Shown here: positions 20,911-35,513 of the stretch, piece by piece | How positions within the stretch are numbered: position 1 is the first letter of the stretch | Layout: every line of letters begins with the position of its first letter | Source of the DNA: Hyalella azteca | Taxonomy: Eukaryota; Arthropoda; Malacostraca; Amphipoda; Hyalellidae | Length of the DNA: 64,000 nucleotides | Assembly: GCF_000764305.2 (NCBI RefSeq) | Contig: NW_025935716.1 | Coordinates: 372,001 to 436,000 of the forward strand | Direction: 5' to 3' | The notes under the pieces: model-generated | Told to the model about the DNA's origin: nothing | Databases searched by the model: none | Seen by the model: the letters and a program-made list of their open reading frames with translations, nothing else | Translations under genes and position numbers: made by a program

Positions 20911-23900
20911 AGTCGTTCAGGCCAACGGCCGCCACCACCGCCCGGCCACTGACCTCGAGTCATGTGGAGGTGACGAGTTTGTTTATGTTAACTTTAAGAA
21001 ACTCTCACATTTAACTTAGCACATTAACCCTAACAAGGGCAACAAAGAAGACATTTTTCGATTAAATAAAAAAATAGAAATCGCGTTTGACTTGACAACA
21101 GAAGAGAAAAATTTATCCGAAGCAAATCGTCTCTCCATGCCATCATATAACAAAAGGCAAGTGTCTGTCAAGTTAAAGGCAAATGTGGATAACAATATTA
21201 CTGTTATTTGGCACGGATTTTGCAAAGTTTTCATTCAACTTGCGTACTAGTTCGTTTTGTTCAAAGATTAAAAATATTAGATTCTTTTTTAGACGTAGAT
21301 GAGAAGATAAATCACGTAGATAACCTGTTTCAATTATTATTCATTAATTAACTTTGATTTTGCACTGTAATGCTTTAGTGAAAACGTTCATTGATTAATT
21401 TAGAGAAAATATCTCAAAATTAATACTTAACAGAGAAAAGGTTAGTTATGATTTTTTTCAGTTATTGATGTAATAAGGAATTTTCAATTCTTTCCTTCTA
21501 TGACCGATGAATGTGAAGCAGGTAATTAATGAGTGGAGAAGCTTTCGTTAAAATAACGAGAAATGAATGCCATTGCAGGAACATAAAGTACCCAGATCTG
21601 GCTGCATAGACGGAATATGCATGCGTTATTCAATTTTATACGCAATTTATTATCAAACACTCACAGCTTATTTTGCAAGCCACACCGTCGTTTAGAACGT
21701 AGTCATGCCAGGTAAAAATAAATATAAAATTCTAGTAATTAACTTATTTTGGAATTAAGCAAAAAGGGCATAAATTTCACCTAACGTTGCAGCGAACGAT
21801 AACATGCCTTTGTTTATCAAGCAAAACCTCGTAGCATTGTACACCGCTACAATGTAATGCCTTTTCATCGTCCACTGTTGCCCTGGCAGTAATAGTGGAG
21901 TGCCAACCAATGGGGGTAATAGCCGAACAATTGTGAACGAAACAATCATGGCAATTAACATAGCAACGTGACGCTCGTCTCTGACATGTAACATGAATAC
22001 GGAGACTACATTTATAATAATGAATAAGTTGGAAATGTGATATAAATCTGGTTAAAATTGATGGTCTGTAAAAGTGTAAAAGATCAAACAAATTAAGAAA
22101 AAACTATACAAAAATCATCGAGGAATTGATCAGTAATCACCGGTGGTAAATGATTGCTGCAAGCGCACAATTGCAGGCACAACTTATCGCAACTTATAGG
22201 ACACAAAAAACTCATTAACACAAGAAAAATCTCATACATAAAAAATATTAATCAAATTGGCGGCTTGATGAATATTAAAGGTACAACCAAAAATAAATGC
22301 TACAATTGTAGGACCACTTACATCAATTAACACACAGATGTCAGTGAAGACCGCATTTACGTCACGCAAAGGACTATATGTGCGGTGCACGGCCATCAAA
22401 GGTAATTATCGCAACAACGGACGGGACTGGCAGTTAATATCTCCATAGGTAAATTGGCCGCCATTCGCGGTAAAATCAGGGTCGGCAACGCGGCGCTCAT
22501 CGCACCACAGTTTGCGGCCAGGATATTGGCCTCGACGGGTCTGCCGAGATTTGCAGGCGGGTAAGTGGGAGGATTTATCACATTGGCGGCGACCGACCAA
22601 TATATTGCCGGTTACCAATATTCCAACCGGTAACCAATAATACCATGCATAACATTTTCCTTATCAAATTTATAGCTGGATTCTTGATAACCAGTTATGG
22701 CTAATCTTATGGGAAATTATTGTTGATGAGTGGATTAATTTTTTAACACCCAATAGGAGAATTAATTCATTCCTAATCATGTGAACTGAATCTATTAGGT
22801 TAGCATATGATAAATCTTCAAAATTTCGATTTGAAATTTCGTTCACATTTTCCAGCTTGAGATGGGCTGTGCTCTCCAAACGCTTCGTGAGCTTTGACTT
22901 AATCTCAATTTCATATCATTTGATTAATTTGTAAACATATTAGCCAAGAGAAACGGCTTGACGCCAACTCTAATACTGCAGAACTCTTGCTTACACATTT
23001 GAAGCTGAAGCTCGGATATGGCTTAAAGGTTTAAGTAATACTCTGAATTTTTTCTATTTATAAAATGTTGAATCAGTTATGAAGCAAGTAAAAAATGAAG
23101 TTTGGTGTTGTACGGAAATAATTCTTAAACGTATAATTGAGTTCAACAGTCATAGCGAATATGCATCAAGTCGCCATGCGAAATTTAATGAAAGAGGAGT
23201 GAACAACACAAAGACTTACCTTGTACAAATCTACTTCTGTAGGTCACCATGATGCAAACGCAGTAAAAATTTAGTCAAAATTAATCACAAGTTTACTGGA
23301 AGCAATCTTATTGCATACAACGAGACCTGCATGCCTCGACTAGCAGTTTTACCCACGAATTTATATCAGCACGAGAGTTTTCACTCGATGACAAACTTGA
23401 ATGTTTCACAACGATTCTCCAACCCTAAACACTCCATGAGAACCTGCAACGAGGCTCACAAAATCAATGACATTCGTACATTAATTCTAGAAAAAAATCG
23501 TCACAAGCGAGCGTTGCCACCAAAAAAATTACGATCAAGTCTCGCTGGGAGGAAAGTAAAAAAGTTATATTCAAGTGCATTGAACAACAGCAAAAGACCC
23601 AGCAATTGTGAACTCAGTGGACACTAGAACAATGTTCCAGCGGTATGGTGTGTACAACACTTGCCGTATGACTAACGCGAGTGTTCGTTCCATGAGGTGT
23701 GGTGGCCTCTCTAGTGCAGCGCTACAGCTGTACAAACTGGCGCAGGTGTCATCTACCTTCGCTGCTGCTCTGATCCAACACGAAAATCCACTGATGCCGT
23801 TTCATGGCCACTGACAGCCATTGTGAATCCCGGAATGTGTTGCTGATTCGCTAAATAAATTAGTATGCATCGCAGATGCTTAGATTAGGAATCGAGAAAA

Positions 23901-24830
23901 TTAGCCCGTAAACAATAGAGTGTAAAACACATGTACAGCGCGTCAAAAATGAAACGAAGTTGAATAATGATAATATAAAGAGAAATGCTCTTCATTTCGC
24001 GCAAATGAAAAATATATCGGTGCCTAGTGGAAAATTTTAGATTTATCTAATAAATAATTGGGTAGCTAGCACATTCCTTCGACCTGAGGCCTCCGGCGAT
24101 GTTGCTTACATTAGACGCGCTTTATAAACAACAGCCGCCCCACCCAGCCACAGAGATATGCCTCGTAAATGCGAGGCAAACAAATACAAAATTATAACTG
24201 GACGACTTTACCCAAGTCTCGAGATAAATGAGCGCTTTCCCTTGATTTCATATTCAGATTTAGCCATTAAATTCAATATATATTAGGCAGCGCCATTAAA
24301 TTCAATAAACAGGTAGACATGACATACAAAAGATTAGAATGAACACTCCGTCGGGCATTACTCATTAGTTGTGATGTTGAGTGTCATTGAGCTGACATGG
24401 AATGCGAGGGACGCAAATTTCCCAGCAGATAACCTGCATTACAACATTTATATTATTGTTATCTGCAATTTTTATATCAACTAAAAAAAGATGAATTATT
24501 GAGGTCTCGTCAACGTTCATATCGTTGAAGTATCGCACACATATTACATCCATCGGTTAACCAAAGTCAAAAATGAGCAACGCTTGCGTACATGAGAATC
24601 GATTGAAATTTCTTTCACCGTGATATGCTCAAATAATTTTTAAAGAGGACTGATAAAATTATATAAGACTATTAGGCTGTTTAAAAGTGGACATGACCGA
24701 AATCGAATAATCCTCCGGTCGTTAGTTTGAAACCAACATGCATACAAAAAAAATGTAAAATGGCGACCTACAACTCGCTCACCATCTCACCACTAAGATA
24801 CGGGACTGGAGGCAAAGAATCAAGAATGAG
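20911..24830. other. AT-rich noncoding region
   Basis: Apart from the doubtful short exon at 23220..23250, no gene is seen. 22420-22570 is GC-richer and open on the minus strand but lacks splice sites or a recognisable product. Confidence 0.4.
23220..23250 (-). CDS. Possible short alternative start exon
   Basis: On the minus strand an ATG is followed by ten codons (MVTYRSRFVQ) and a strong donor, AAG followed by GTAAGT (plus 23214-23219). It ends in phase 1, the same as the Gln-rich start exon. The only evidence is the strong donor and the fitting phase, so this may be chance. Confidence 0.15.
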
Positions 24831-24837
24831 GGGACGT

Positions 24838-24960
24838 AAAAAAAAGAGGAGGTAAAATGAGGAGAAGTAAGAATGAGGGGAGGTAAGAATGAGGGGAGGT
24901 AAGAATGAGGGGAGGTAAGAATGAGGGGAGGTAAGAATGAGAGGAGATAAGAAGAGGTGA
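24838..24960. repeat. 16-bp purine-rich tandem array
   Basis: Units of gaatgaggggaggtaa, about six copies. Confidence 0.9.
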
Positions 24961-26640
24961 GGGGAGTGCGGGGCACGGCTCGCTGGCGTGGCGTTAGATC
25001 ACATCCTCAGGAGCTCAACTTGGCAGCAGTTCACGAAATTGTTTCCCCAGAGTGTCGAAATCTTTCATCCGACACAAACACGGAATTCCCTGCTCTATGT
25101 TTAGCTTTTAATTGATGACTTATCACAATATGCTTCAATTTCAGTATAAAAAATAGCTTCATCGTACTTAGTTTCTCTAGCAGTGATTGGGAAACTTAGT
25201 GATCAGCGGCTTTTAAGATATGAATTAAAGAGGCCGTTGGTATTAGTATAAGAGTTCTAGAATCGTTGATATTCCGTTAAATTATGCTTGGCTATAAAAG
25301 CGAGAGATTTGAAAGGCTGAATCTTTAGACTGAATTGGCTTTTTGGAATTAAATAAATAACTTAACTGAGAGCCGAGATGCACGGGTGGGTAATTCGAGA
25401 AATTTGACGAAATTCAGTCATGGTGAAGTTAAACCCATGTGAGTGGTGAGAATTCTTGCATATGTTTCGCCAAAGTAAAAATTTGATTTAATCGCATTCT
25501 AATAAGACATTAAAAAATTAACTGAGCATTTTTATACCAATGTTCAATGTTTATTGCGTCAGGAGAAAAATTACTACTCTTATCAACAAAGTTGTTAACC
25601 GTACGTATGAATGACACTGAAAAGAAGAAATATTGTTAGAATACGAAGAAAGTGACGAATTTCCAACTTATACTTTCAATCGACACAGTTCAAGAAGTGC
25701 TGCTTCAATTAATATATATTTCATCTGCATGACGTAATGAACATGAGTATTTTGCGTGGTGTGAACATCATTGGAGGTATAATGGACACTATTGAGTCTT
25801 TACGTTTGAAATTTTACGTTTACAACTTAAAAAATTTCTAGCTTTAGCTCATATGTCCAAGTTTCAAGACTCTTTGATGATTGCAATAAAACAACGCGTG
25901 CTCGTGGCGCAGCCATTACCAAATATCCACGACTTGTCATCGCGCCCAAAGGATGTACAGTTTTTCGCGCTGAACTGAAGCCGTTAGAGCAGACTGACTC
26001 CACAGCTCAGCGACTTAGCAAGCGGTCCTAGCATGAATAGCACGCTGAACTAAGTCATGCTTAAAGGTCGAAATTTTGGTGTGGCACGCGACTCTTCCGT
26101 ATATGGTAGATGATGCTGAATTGTATATCTGTAAGTATAGGTCTTTCCTTTATTTTCATGTTTCAAACTAATGTCTTTGAGACGATCCTATTTCCACGCC
26201 GATTGAACATAGCGTGCTGCCCCAAAGTATAAGGAATGAATAATGAGAACGATGGCACTAATGTCGTTTTCAGCGACAATGCAGCCGTTAAATTCCATAA
26301 ACATTTAGAGCGTGCATGATTAATGAGCTATACCTGGAGCTGATTAGATAATATCGTTAGTAATGAGAAGGTATACAAAAATCCAAAAATGCATTTCTGC
26401 AAAAATTAGAGCGTTGCCTCATGAAAGTTTTTAAAGAAATGACGCACGTATACTCTAGGTCTGACGAAACAGCTGCCAAATTTGATGCTATATACTTTAG
26501 GATAGGCGTGTTATGGTCGGCCAACCAATGGCTTTTTACTGGCAACAAAGCAGCTTGTACAAAAACATGCTGCTGTCATCAAGGTCTGCAGTTTTACGAT
26601 ACCGGCGACAAAACGAAAAGAATTTGTGACAGATTATGAT
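24961..26640. other. Noncoding, nothing recognised
   Basis: No exon, repeat or RNA gene could be supported. Confidence 0.45.
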
Positions 26641-26642
26641 AT

Positions 26643-27000
26643 GAAATAACACGGCCATACACCAGACGTGCAGTGGAATAACACGGCCATATACCAGACG
26701 TGCAGTGGATAACACGGCCATACACCAGACGTGCGGTGGAATAACACGGCCATACACTAGACGTGCGGTGGAATAACACGGCCATACACCAGACGTGCAG
26801 TGGAATAACACGGCCATACACCAGACGTGCAGTGGAATAACACGGCCATACACAACACGTGCAGTGGAATAACACGGCCATACACCAGACGTGCAGTGGA
26901 ATAACACGGCCATACACTAGACGTGCGGTGGAATAACACGGCCATTCACCAGACGTGCAGTGGAATAACACAGCCATACACCAGACGTGCAGTGGAATAG
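26643..27000. repeat. 32-bp tandem array
   Basis: About eleven units of acacggccatacaccagacg type. It creates long open frames on the minus strand that are repeat artefacts. Confidence 0.92.
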
Positions 27001-27074
27001 CTCGAGCAAACTTCAGATGGTGCGGTGCAGTTTGATTCTTGCGTCTGCAGGCGGTGGCACAAATAAATAAGATG

Positions 27075-27225
27075 ACAAACATGACAGGCGACGAACATGG
27101 CAGGCGACGAACATGGCAGACGGCGAACATGGCAGGCGGCGAACATGGCAGGCGGCGAACATGGCAAGCGGCGAACATGGCAAGCGACGAACATGGCAGC
27201 CGACAAACATGGCAGGCCATGTTCG
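27075..27225. repeat. 16-bp tandem array
   Basis: About nine units of aacatggcaggcggcg with point changes. It lies 75 bp from the 32-bp array. Confidence 0.9.
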
Positions 27226-27239
27226 TCGTCTTCAAAGTG

Positions 27240-28540
27240 TTCGACGGCAACGAACACTCAAAGGCAACGATGTCCCATCAAAGTGTCCCATCTTCAAAGT
27301 GTTCAATCCAATTCACAACAATTCTTTTCTTCAAACAACCGGCATTAAAAAATTCATAATCTAGAAATGTATAGAAGGCAGTCAGGGTTGTGAAGGCACC
27401 ACCATCACAGCTGTTGGCACTCATCACGACGTCAGCTGCTGGCACTGAGCCGAACTCTGCTGCCTTCAGCATGCCTGACTCACGCGCCAGCCTTACAACG
27501 GCCAGTTGCTGACAGCCGCGCATGAATATTGCTGACGAATAATTAATTATGGAACGTATAACGGCGCCGCTCAACTAAAATACCTCATACCAAACCAACA
27601 ACAGCCCAGACAAAAATAACATGAAGGAATTATGATTATTTAATAACTATTCCGTTAAACAGTAGCCGTATTGTCTGAATAGATTACAATAAAATGGGGA
27701 AAATATAAGATATCTTTAAGGTAAAAAAACATAAAATTTGAATCGAAAAAAATTTTCAGTTCAAGTTGACTTGAATTGTTCCTGCGTTGGATACAAAATT
27801 TTAATAGTACTTTCGACTGAAACGTGCATTTATATACGAAGGAAAATAAGTTAAGAATACTTTTATCTTAATAAATAGGAAATGTCAATACAGGCATGAA
27901 CGTGCAAATGACAGAACTTCCAAGCAATGTAATACCAGGAATTATTATAGGTAATTTTACGTTGAATAAATTAGAAGATTACATAATTCAGGATGCAGCC
28001 AAGTATTAAATAAGCTGAATCTCGTGACAGTATCATCATCAAATTGTGAATATTTAAATATTAAGAGCTAACACCGTGGACTTAGTGGTGAATAGTTTAA
28101 ATGACAGGAACGATATGGCCGACGTAATCAACGAGGAAACCAGAAAAATTTCTGTCATATTTTGTTTTGAATTTCAAAAATAAACCTTCAAAAGAAGAAT
28201 TGAGTTATCTCTACAGCGTATGTGATATGTTTTTAACATTGCGTGAACTTCCCAAATGGGCATTTGCTACAAGATGTTGGACGTTTCATGGATTGTGGAG
28301 ACAGTCATGTTCTGATCGGACGCTTTTTGACGAGAAAATTAACGAATTGGGATTTTCAAATTGTATTTAGTATTCAAGATTAATTTTGAAGTAAAATAAT
28401 GATAATTCGAGAATCAGCTGTGATTTGAACTTATATTTCATTAGAATCATAGCGGTTCTGCTCTGAAGGAGTCCATTCCGTGCGAATCAAATGAAAAGAT
28501 ATGCATGCGTGAGCTTCACTCGTCTTGAGCTTGTACAGCC
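27240..28540. other. Noncoding, nothing recognised
   Basis: AT-rich, no supported feature. Confidence 0.45.
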
Positions 28541-28559
28541 AAAATAAGGTAGGTTTGGA

Positions 28560-29005
28560 CCATGCAGTTGTTACAGCTATGATGAGGAAGGCGTGGACAA
28601 CGATGGTGTAACAGCTATAATGAGGGAGCCTTTTTTCAATTCTGGTATTACAGCAATGATGAGGAAGGCTTGAACAACGATGGTGTAACAGCTATAATGA
28701 GGGAGCCTTTTTTCAATTCTGGTATTACAGCAATGATGAGGAAGGCGTGGACAATGCTGGTGTTACAGCTATGATGATGAAGGCGTGGACAATGCTGGTG
28801 TTACAGCTATGATGAGGAAGGCGTGGACAATGCTGGTGAAACAGCTATAATAAGTAAGATGTGGACAATGCTAGTTTAACTGCTTTAATAAGGAAGGAGT
28901 GGACAATGCTGGTGTTACAGCTATGATGAGGAAGGAGTGGACAATGCTGGTGTTACAGCTATGATGAGGAAGGCGTGGACAATGCTGGTATTACAGCTAT
29001 CTATG
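28560..29005. repeat. 38-bp tandem array with 77-bp higher-order dimers
   Basis: Units of ggtgttacagctatgatgag type. In the left part a variant pair (one unit with gggagccttttttcaattct) is itself duplicated at 77-bp spacing (near 28601 and 28678). Confidence 0.88.
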
Positions 29006-29009
29006 TTCC

Positions 29010-32000
29010 ACAAATGATGCCGGCAGTAATGTAGGGTGTGACTCACCTAAGCCTCACCCACTCTCAGGCCGTGACTCATGTGCAAGTTTTGTGTCTGTCA
29101 TATAAATGAACATCTGCACGCACACAGACGAACACAGGCAAACGTTCATGAACACTGAAACGAATATAAACATGAAAACATAAAAGGAAAATAATAAAAC
29201 ATTACTATAATCGCTAGAGCTGAACTCAATTTACGCCATTCGGATGTAATTATTTTCTCTATAATAATATTACGTTGTACTTGCTATTTCAGGTAGATAC
29301 TAATATATTCCTATCGTAAGTGACGAATGTTCGGGCATCAATCGGACGTAAGAAATGCCAAAGGAATTATTTTTTACGGTACCCACAGAAGCGAAAATGA
29401 AAACAATAATAAAAAATACTAACAAAATTAAATTCACGGCTAACGAAATTGGAACGCAGAATTACTTCTAACTCGTAAATCGAGAGTTTTTCAAAGTTTC
29501 TAGTCCTTTTCAGATCAGCCTTGCAATTTGATCTCTTAAAATGTACGTACTATAAAATACTATCCTAGTCGTTTCTAAATTGATCTCTGCTAATTGAAGC
29601 ACAAGAATAAGAACTGTAGATAACGAGTGGGACAAATTGTTACACATTTTACTGTTCATGCAAAAGCTTCTGTAATTATGTATGGCATTACGAGACACAT
29701 GTAGAGCAAAAAAAAATGTATACAAATATATGACACGAATTCTAACCTTGAAGATCGACAGATGGGAAGATTATTAAAGAAATTCAGATTTAAAAATAGA
29801 CAGAACTGGCGGCAGGATTGAATGAATAAAGGCTTCTCGCTCCACCGTATGTTACGTAATCTCAATCTCTGAATAATGAAAAACTCAATCATGAATTTTA
29901 AGCATCAGAATGTATTACCTCAATTGCTAATATGTATGTCCAATTCTCGGACTCAAATTTAAGTCGATCGAAAATTCCATCACTTTCTCAAGCCTATATT
30001 GATTCGTGTCCCTATGTAAATTCCACCCCGACTAAAATAGATCGCGTCTTGCAATATTTTAAGACTAATGCAGAGCAATGCCAGCGCTGTCGCAACACAA
30101 CGTAGACCGGCAAATGTAATCAAAATAGCATGGTGGTAATAATAATAATAATAATAATATTACTTTTAACCCTAAACTATGCATCATCTTGCATTAAAAA
30201 ATAAAAAACGATAATTTTAAAAAAATGGCAAGCAGCAAGCGCTCTCAACTACGACTTACCGCGAACAGAGAACTCGGCGCGCTCCAAGTCTGCCTATTTC
30301 TGGCGAGGTAACCTCGAGTCTTGGCATCGATTTTGATGAGGAAATTGTTCAGTTTTACAGCGCGTGCCCCAAATGAAAGCTACCGTGAGATGACGGGGGA
30401 TTCATCAACGAATAAATCAAGCACCTAAATCAAGAGGATAGAGTCTTTGTGCGATGCAAGTTTAGGCAAGCAAAATTGATCACGAATAGCTGAGAGGTGG
30501 AGAATTTCAATTGAATAGGTCCACACAACTGAGCCGAAAGCGAGAGGCATTTGACTTTATCAGGTGTAATAACGCTCAAAAAATCATGAACTGAGTTTGT
30601 ATGCTGGTAATTTAATAATTATACATACTTGTTAAAACGGTTGATATAAATTATATTTCTAATGAATCTACACTGTTGGCATGCGACTAAAATTAAGTCG
30701 CGGGCACGGCGGCGGCTGTGAGTAATAAACCTAAATCAAGCAAATGAGATCTTGAATCTATACTGCAGGAATGAGTCAGCATTTTTTTAAAGCTCAGGAC
30801 AGAAGAAAAAAGCGAGCTTTTGAATTTCGGTGAATGAAAAATTAAAACGGAAAAAACATGACTACAAAAAAATTAACTTACATGATTGGTGCTCGTTTTA
30901 TATTGTTTCATAATGTTAAGACTGGGCAGTCTGACAAAAATCCTAAAAATTCAGTGCACAATAAAACAATATCAAAGTCTGAGGCATTGCTACACTTTAA
31001 TAACTAAGATGGGAGCTTCCTAAACCTGCATCGTCTTTCACACGAAGAGGAATGCAAACGAAATAATTATAATCCCGTGCAGAAGCGACGTGTTTCCAGC
31101 AAATTCAGTGTAAACTTCTGCTTGATAGAGTATGAGCTGTAAATAATATTGGGCAATTAATTCCTGAAATATTGCTAGCCGTTCTAGCTATAGTAGCCTT
31201 TTCATGTGCATTGAATATTTTTCCCAAGCTTATTCAGAAGAAATCTAAAGTTTATATGTTGCATGTAAGTCCAGCAGCTATCTCAATCAATCGTCAGCTA
31301 TAGAAAAGGACGGATCCCTTGTGAATCAAGTCACGAAAAATTCACGAATCGGCAACAGGCCATGGGCCTATTTCTTCAACGCCGACACTTCTATTATATT
31401 CTATAAAATTTGCTATGAAATACCTTCAAGCAAAATGCCTTACACCGACATCACGACTAGCCTGAGATGAATCTGACCTCAGAATTCTCATGATTCAGCC
31501 CAATTTACAGCATAGAATGGTTGTTATTATAACGCTGGTCCGGCATAATACTGAAAGCTTCTGATCAGTGCCTGCGTAGGAACACACATTTGCATCCCTA
31601 AACACAATTAGAATTAAACACTTAATTTTTCTGCAAGTTTCAAACGTAAACCAAACTTTTCAATAAAATTTTACTAACAATAACAGAAAGTAATATTTTT
31701 CAGAAAATTTATGATCAAAATAAGAGAAATTAAAACGAAACAACCAAAGAAAATTAATATGATTATGAGCAGAAGCCAACAAAAAGAGTTAGTAAGCCAA
31801 TATAGCAAGAACTTTATACAAGGTAATTCTCCATGAAAAATGTCTTAGGATACATTAAAAAATGCAAACAAAGCTAAATCTAAGTGACTGGATAACTTAC
31901 CTGCTGCAGTCCGAAGGCCGCTATGAAATTAATGGAATCAACTGATGAAAAAAGAGCATGCCACGTGACTCAACAATCATCGTTTTTTCGACAGTGATCA

Positions 32001-35000
32001 ACAACAGAGATCGAGTCCCTGGGCTGACGATCTAAGTAATTTTAGTTTCAACGAGATTCATGCTCGGTGATTTTTATACACGTCATATGTTATAGAGTTC
32101 GTAAAATTAGTCCGAAACTGTTTTCTAGATAATCAATGTCGAAGAGCTCAGCTCGGAGAAAAATGTTTTTATACAAAAGTTTGATAGCATTTACCTTGCA
32201 TTTGAAAGCTAAGAAAACGTCAAACGAATTCTCCGCATATTCATTGAAATTAATTCTCGTTTATCTATTGTATTATTATCTAGTGTATGTAGCAAAGCCC
32301 CTTAAATGCCGCTTCAAAGTAACAACATTTTTATTTAAAAAGTACTTCACTGGCATAACTATTTCAACAAAGTCTAAAAAAGTCTCCAACGTCTGCATCC
32401 TTTATTCACTCGCAACAGTTAATCCAGATATTCAATAAAATATTTAGGACTTCACTTCTGCCTTAGGAGTGTTGCATGTGATTTTTAAGATCAAACTACC
32501 ACATACAGACACTAAGAGCCTACTTTAAGTAATCAACCATGTAAAATTACAGGTAAACCATGAAAGTTATTGCCATTATCGGCGTGGAAACGAAACCAAG
32601 TTTCCCAGAAGAAATTAAGGGAACGCAAAATACTGGCACATGATAACAAGTATCAAGTATGAAGACCAAGAGCCCATGAAAATTGCATTAGAGTTTCCCC
32701 GTCTCAATAACTGAAACCGGAAGATAAAAGGAAAAGAGAAATTCAATAGTTTCGCATCGTTTATTGCGTCGCATTCAAGTTATAACAGATATTGCGAGGC
32801 GCTCAAGTCATAACAAGAGTCACTGATGATGGAGACTCTGAAGCTCGTCATTCGCAAGACCTAATCATCGTTTAAAGACTTATCGAGTGATCAGAAATGA
32901 TACATAGGTGGAACAGGGCTTTTGTTTCAGGAAAAATTTGTAGTGACATTCACATTTTTACTCGCCTACCACAGGCTAATTGAGACTGTAAGGCACGCTT
33001 CACACCGTGATGGAAAGCAAATATTTACCGAATTGGTTGAAATTTTTGAAAAGAAAACACAATTGCACAGGAAGGTTCAACCCCGACTTACTTTGTTTAT
33101 CATTAGAAAAGTAACATCGAAGTGAACGACTAAATTAATAATAAACTAAAGGAGACTGAAGCGTGGACAAAAGATTTAGGAATAATAGTGGAAATATTAT
33201 AGCAAAGTCACTCAATTACTTAACGCAACGAAATTCAACCAAGTAGCATACAAGAGAATTATTAGTGATATGAAAAGTAGAGAGCGTGCTGATTCGATTT
33301 AAAAGAGAAATAGAAAGGTTCAGTTGCATGAAAAGTCTGCTGGCGATGAAGAGAGTGGTTAGGACTTCCCAGAAGCGTTGAGACTTGATTGTGCCTATAG
33401 CAGTTAATCTTCCGTGATATGTCATCTGTATTATCTTTATATAAATTAAATACAACTGTATGAAGCAAGTCATATTGCATGATCATAACAAGTCATCGTG
33501 ATATGAGTTCTAGCAGTCCATTGAAGGCAGTGACTTGAGTTTTCTTACATTCCTACCAAAAAGTTTAACACTCTAAGCACACATATATACCTTAACCATC
33601 CAATTATCAGGGGAACAATTTATTTCCACAGTGGCGGACCAATATACGAGAAAAAGCAACAAAGCAGATGTGATTGGAATTGAACAAGTGCTAAAGTTAA
33701 TTCAAAAGTTATGCGATGAATTTCAATAAATCAACATTCAGAGTGTACAAGGTTAACAGTTATTCAACAAGACTCGCACAGAACGTATCATACAATATAG
33801 TGAAAATTAGGCTAGGCGATAAATACAGACAACACAATAAAGGCTATATATTATAGCTAATTTCACGCAGAGTGGAGACTTAATGCAATACATGCCCAGA
33901 AAGCTGTCACACAGCCGAAATGTTCAACCCTGGACTTAATGAGTAGTGACATGAGTAGTGACATCCATGCATTGTTGCGATGTGTATGATTAATGAGCGG
34001 TGTTGGCGTTCGTTAATATTTTCATAATCCAAAAATAGTCCCGACCAAGCTGTCGACCTCGATAATTACCCCATGTTCAGCAATCGCTGATACCCTCCTA
34101 GTCGGCAATTGATACCCTTCTAGGCGGTAATACCCTCCCAACCGTCTAGTAAAAGTTCCATAACATATTCAATAGGCCAAAAAAGACGAGAAATTGCTAC
34201 CAATTCTAATGCAGCAACTTCACTCCCAGTCCCTGCATTCTATAGAATAGTCTATGAACTCGTGTAAAAAAGGTAATTATCTGCTTTAATCAATTATATA
34301 ATGCAACAAACTAATAAAAATTCACTTTAATTTGCCCTCATAATAAGTCAACAGAACTGTTCACTACTTCATCCGGGTAATCCTGAATCATTAGACCTTG
34401 AGCTCGATCGAGATATTTACTCACCAAAATGATACATATAGGAAATGATTCATTTCCATAAACCTAGGAAATGATTCATGTCTACGTCATTGTGCTAAAT
34501 GACAGCTAAAGTTCTAACCTTCCCGATTTCTAAGCTGTTTCAAATGTTGATTTATCGCAACTCATTCGGGACACAAAAGCTAGCCCCAAAGACACCATAG
34601 CAGCTACTAAGTATTGCTACCTGCTTCATGCTGATCACTGCATATCTCGACAACAACAGACCAAATAAACCAGCTGATACGTCCAATGAATTGAAAGACG
34701 ACATGCATGGATTCAGGTCTGATAGACGGTACGATTCTGCATAAATCATTTAAGAGAGAATAAGGCACGCAGGTGAGGAGACGTAAGTGGAAGAGTCGTA
34801 AAACAAATCAAGAAGCAAGATCATGCCATTGCCCGAGACATCCCTAACGGTATTAACATAGTTCCCAATAAAGCAAGACGCTACTCAGCACTAAATTATT
34901 CTAAACAAAGCTGGAGAGAAGTAAACGAAACCAACCCCTGATAGCTACCGAAAAAATAAAGACTTTTGCAAACCCTTATGAATAAAATTTTGAATGACAT

Positions 35001-35513
35001 TGAGCGACCATTTTACATTGTACCATCTTTACATTGTATAATCATATGTCAATATCAATTACATATGAAACGAGAAGAGAATGATGTCGTTGTTAAGTCC
35101 CCAGATTTCATTGGTTAATCGGCTCCCATAGTTGAAGTCCTGAACGAGACGGAAATGGAGGATTGGTAATTATTATTTGTGCAGATATAGCAGTCGAGAA
35201 TTGCAATAGTATAATATACAATAAGAAGCAAGAAAAGAGATAAAAGCTCCCCACAACAGAGAGGCCACAAATTTCAGTGAAAAAATATGATACAAAAGCT
35301 AAAAGGATGTCACCAATGAATCACCAGTGCAAAATACAGAGCAAAAGTCACCGAATATTAATTGTAAATTAATAAAGATTTTTACAGAATCCTGTGCCCG
35401 AATCAAGCCGAGGGCCTTAGGAAGGAACCGAAGAAGGCAGCCGAAGGCCCAGAATCCTAAATAAATCGAAGTCGTGGGGACAGTAAAGGAGGAGGTGAGG
35501 ACTCGACGCTCAC
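29010..35513. other. Long AT-rich noncoding stretch
   Basis: No firm gene. It contains an (AAT)n microsatellite at about 30137-30160, the doubtful exon at 30260..30327, and a strong isolated minus-strand donor (GTAAGT, plus 31895-31900) after CTGCAGCAG that might end an unrecognised exon. Confidence 0.4.
30260..30327 (-). CDS. Possible alternative start or internal exon feeding sls
   Basis: On the minus strand ATG at 30327 opens 22 codons (MPRLEVTSPEIGRLGARR, then VLCS) that end in phase 2 at a strong donor, GCG followed by GTAAGT (30254-30259). Exon A1 at 7024 needs exactly a phase-2 partner. Alternatively the internal acceptor TCGCCAG would make it a phase 1-to-2 exon, the type missing between gene B or the Gln-rich start exon and exon A1. 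The segment is GC-rich in an AT-rich region. No family match is recognised. Confidence 0.25.

Noticed and set aside
22396..22618. GC-richer minus-strand open frame (Ala/Pro/Leu-rich)
   Set aside because: No splice sites in a fitting phase and no recognised domain; possibly an old transposon fragment.
26536..27257. Long minus-strand open frames (up to ~218 codons) with repeated Cys/Val/Pro residues
   Set aside because: They are created by the 32-bp and 16-bp tandem arrays; all frames are open and the composition is not protein-like.
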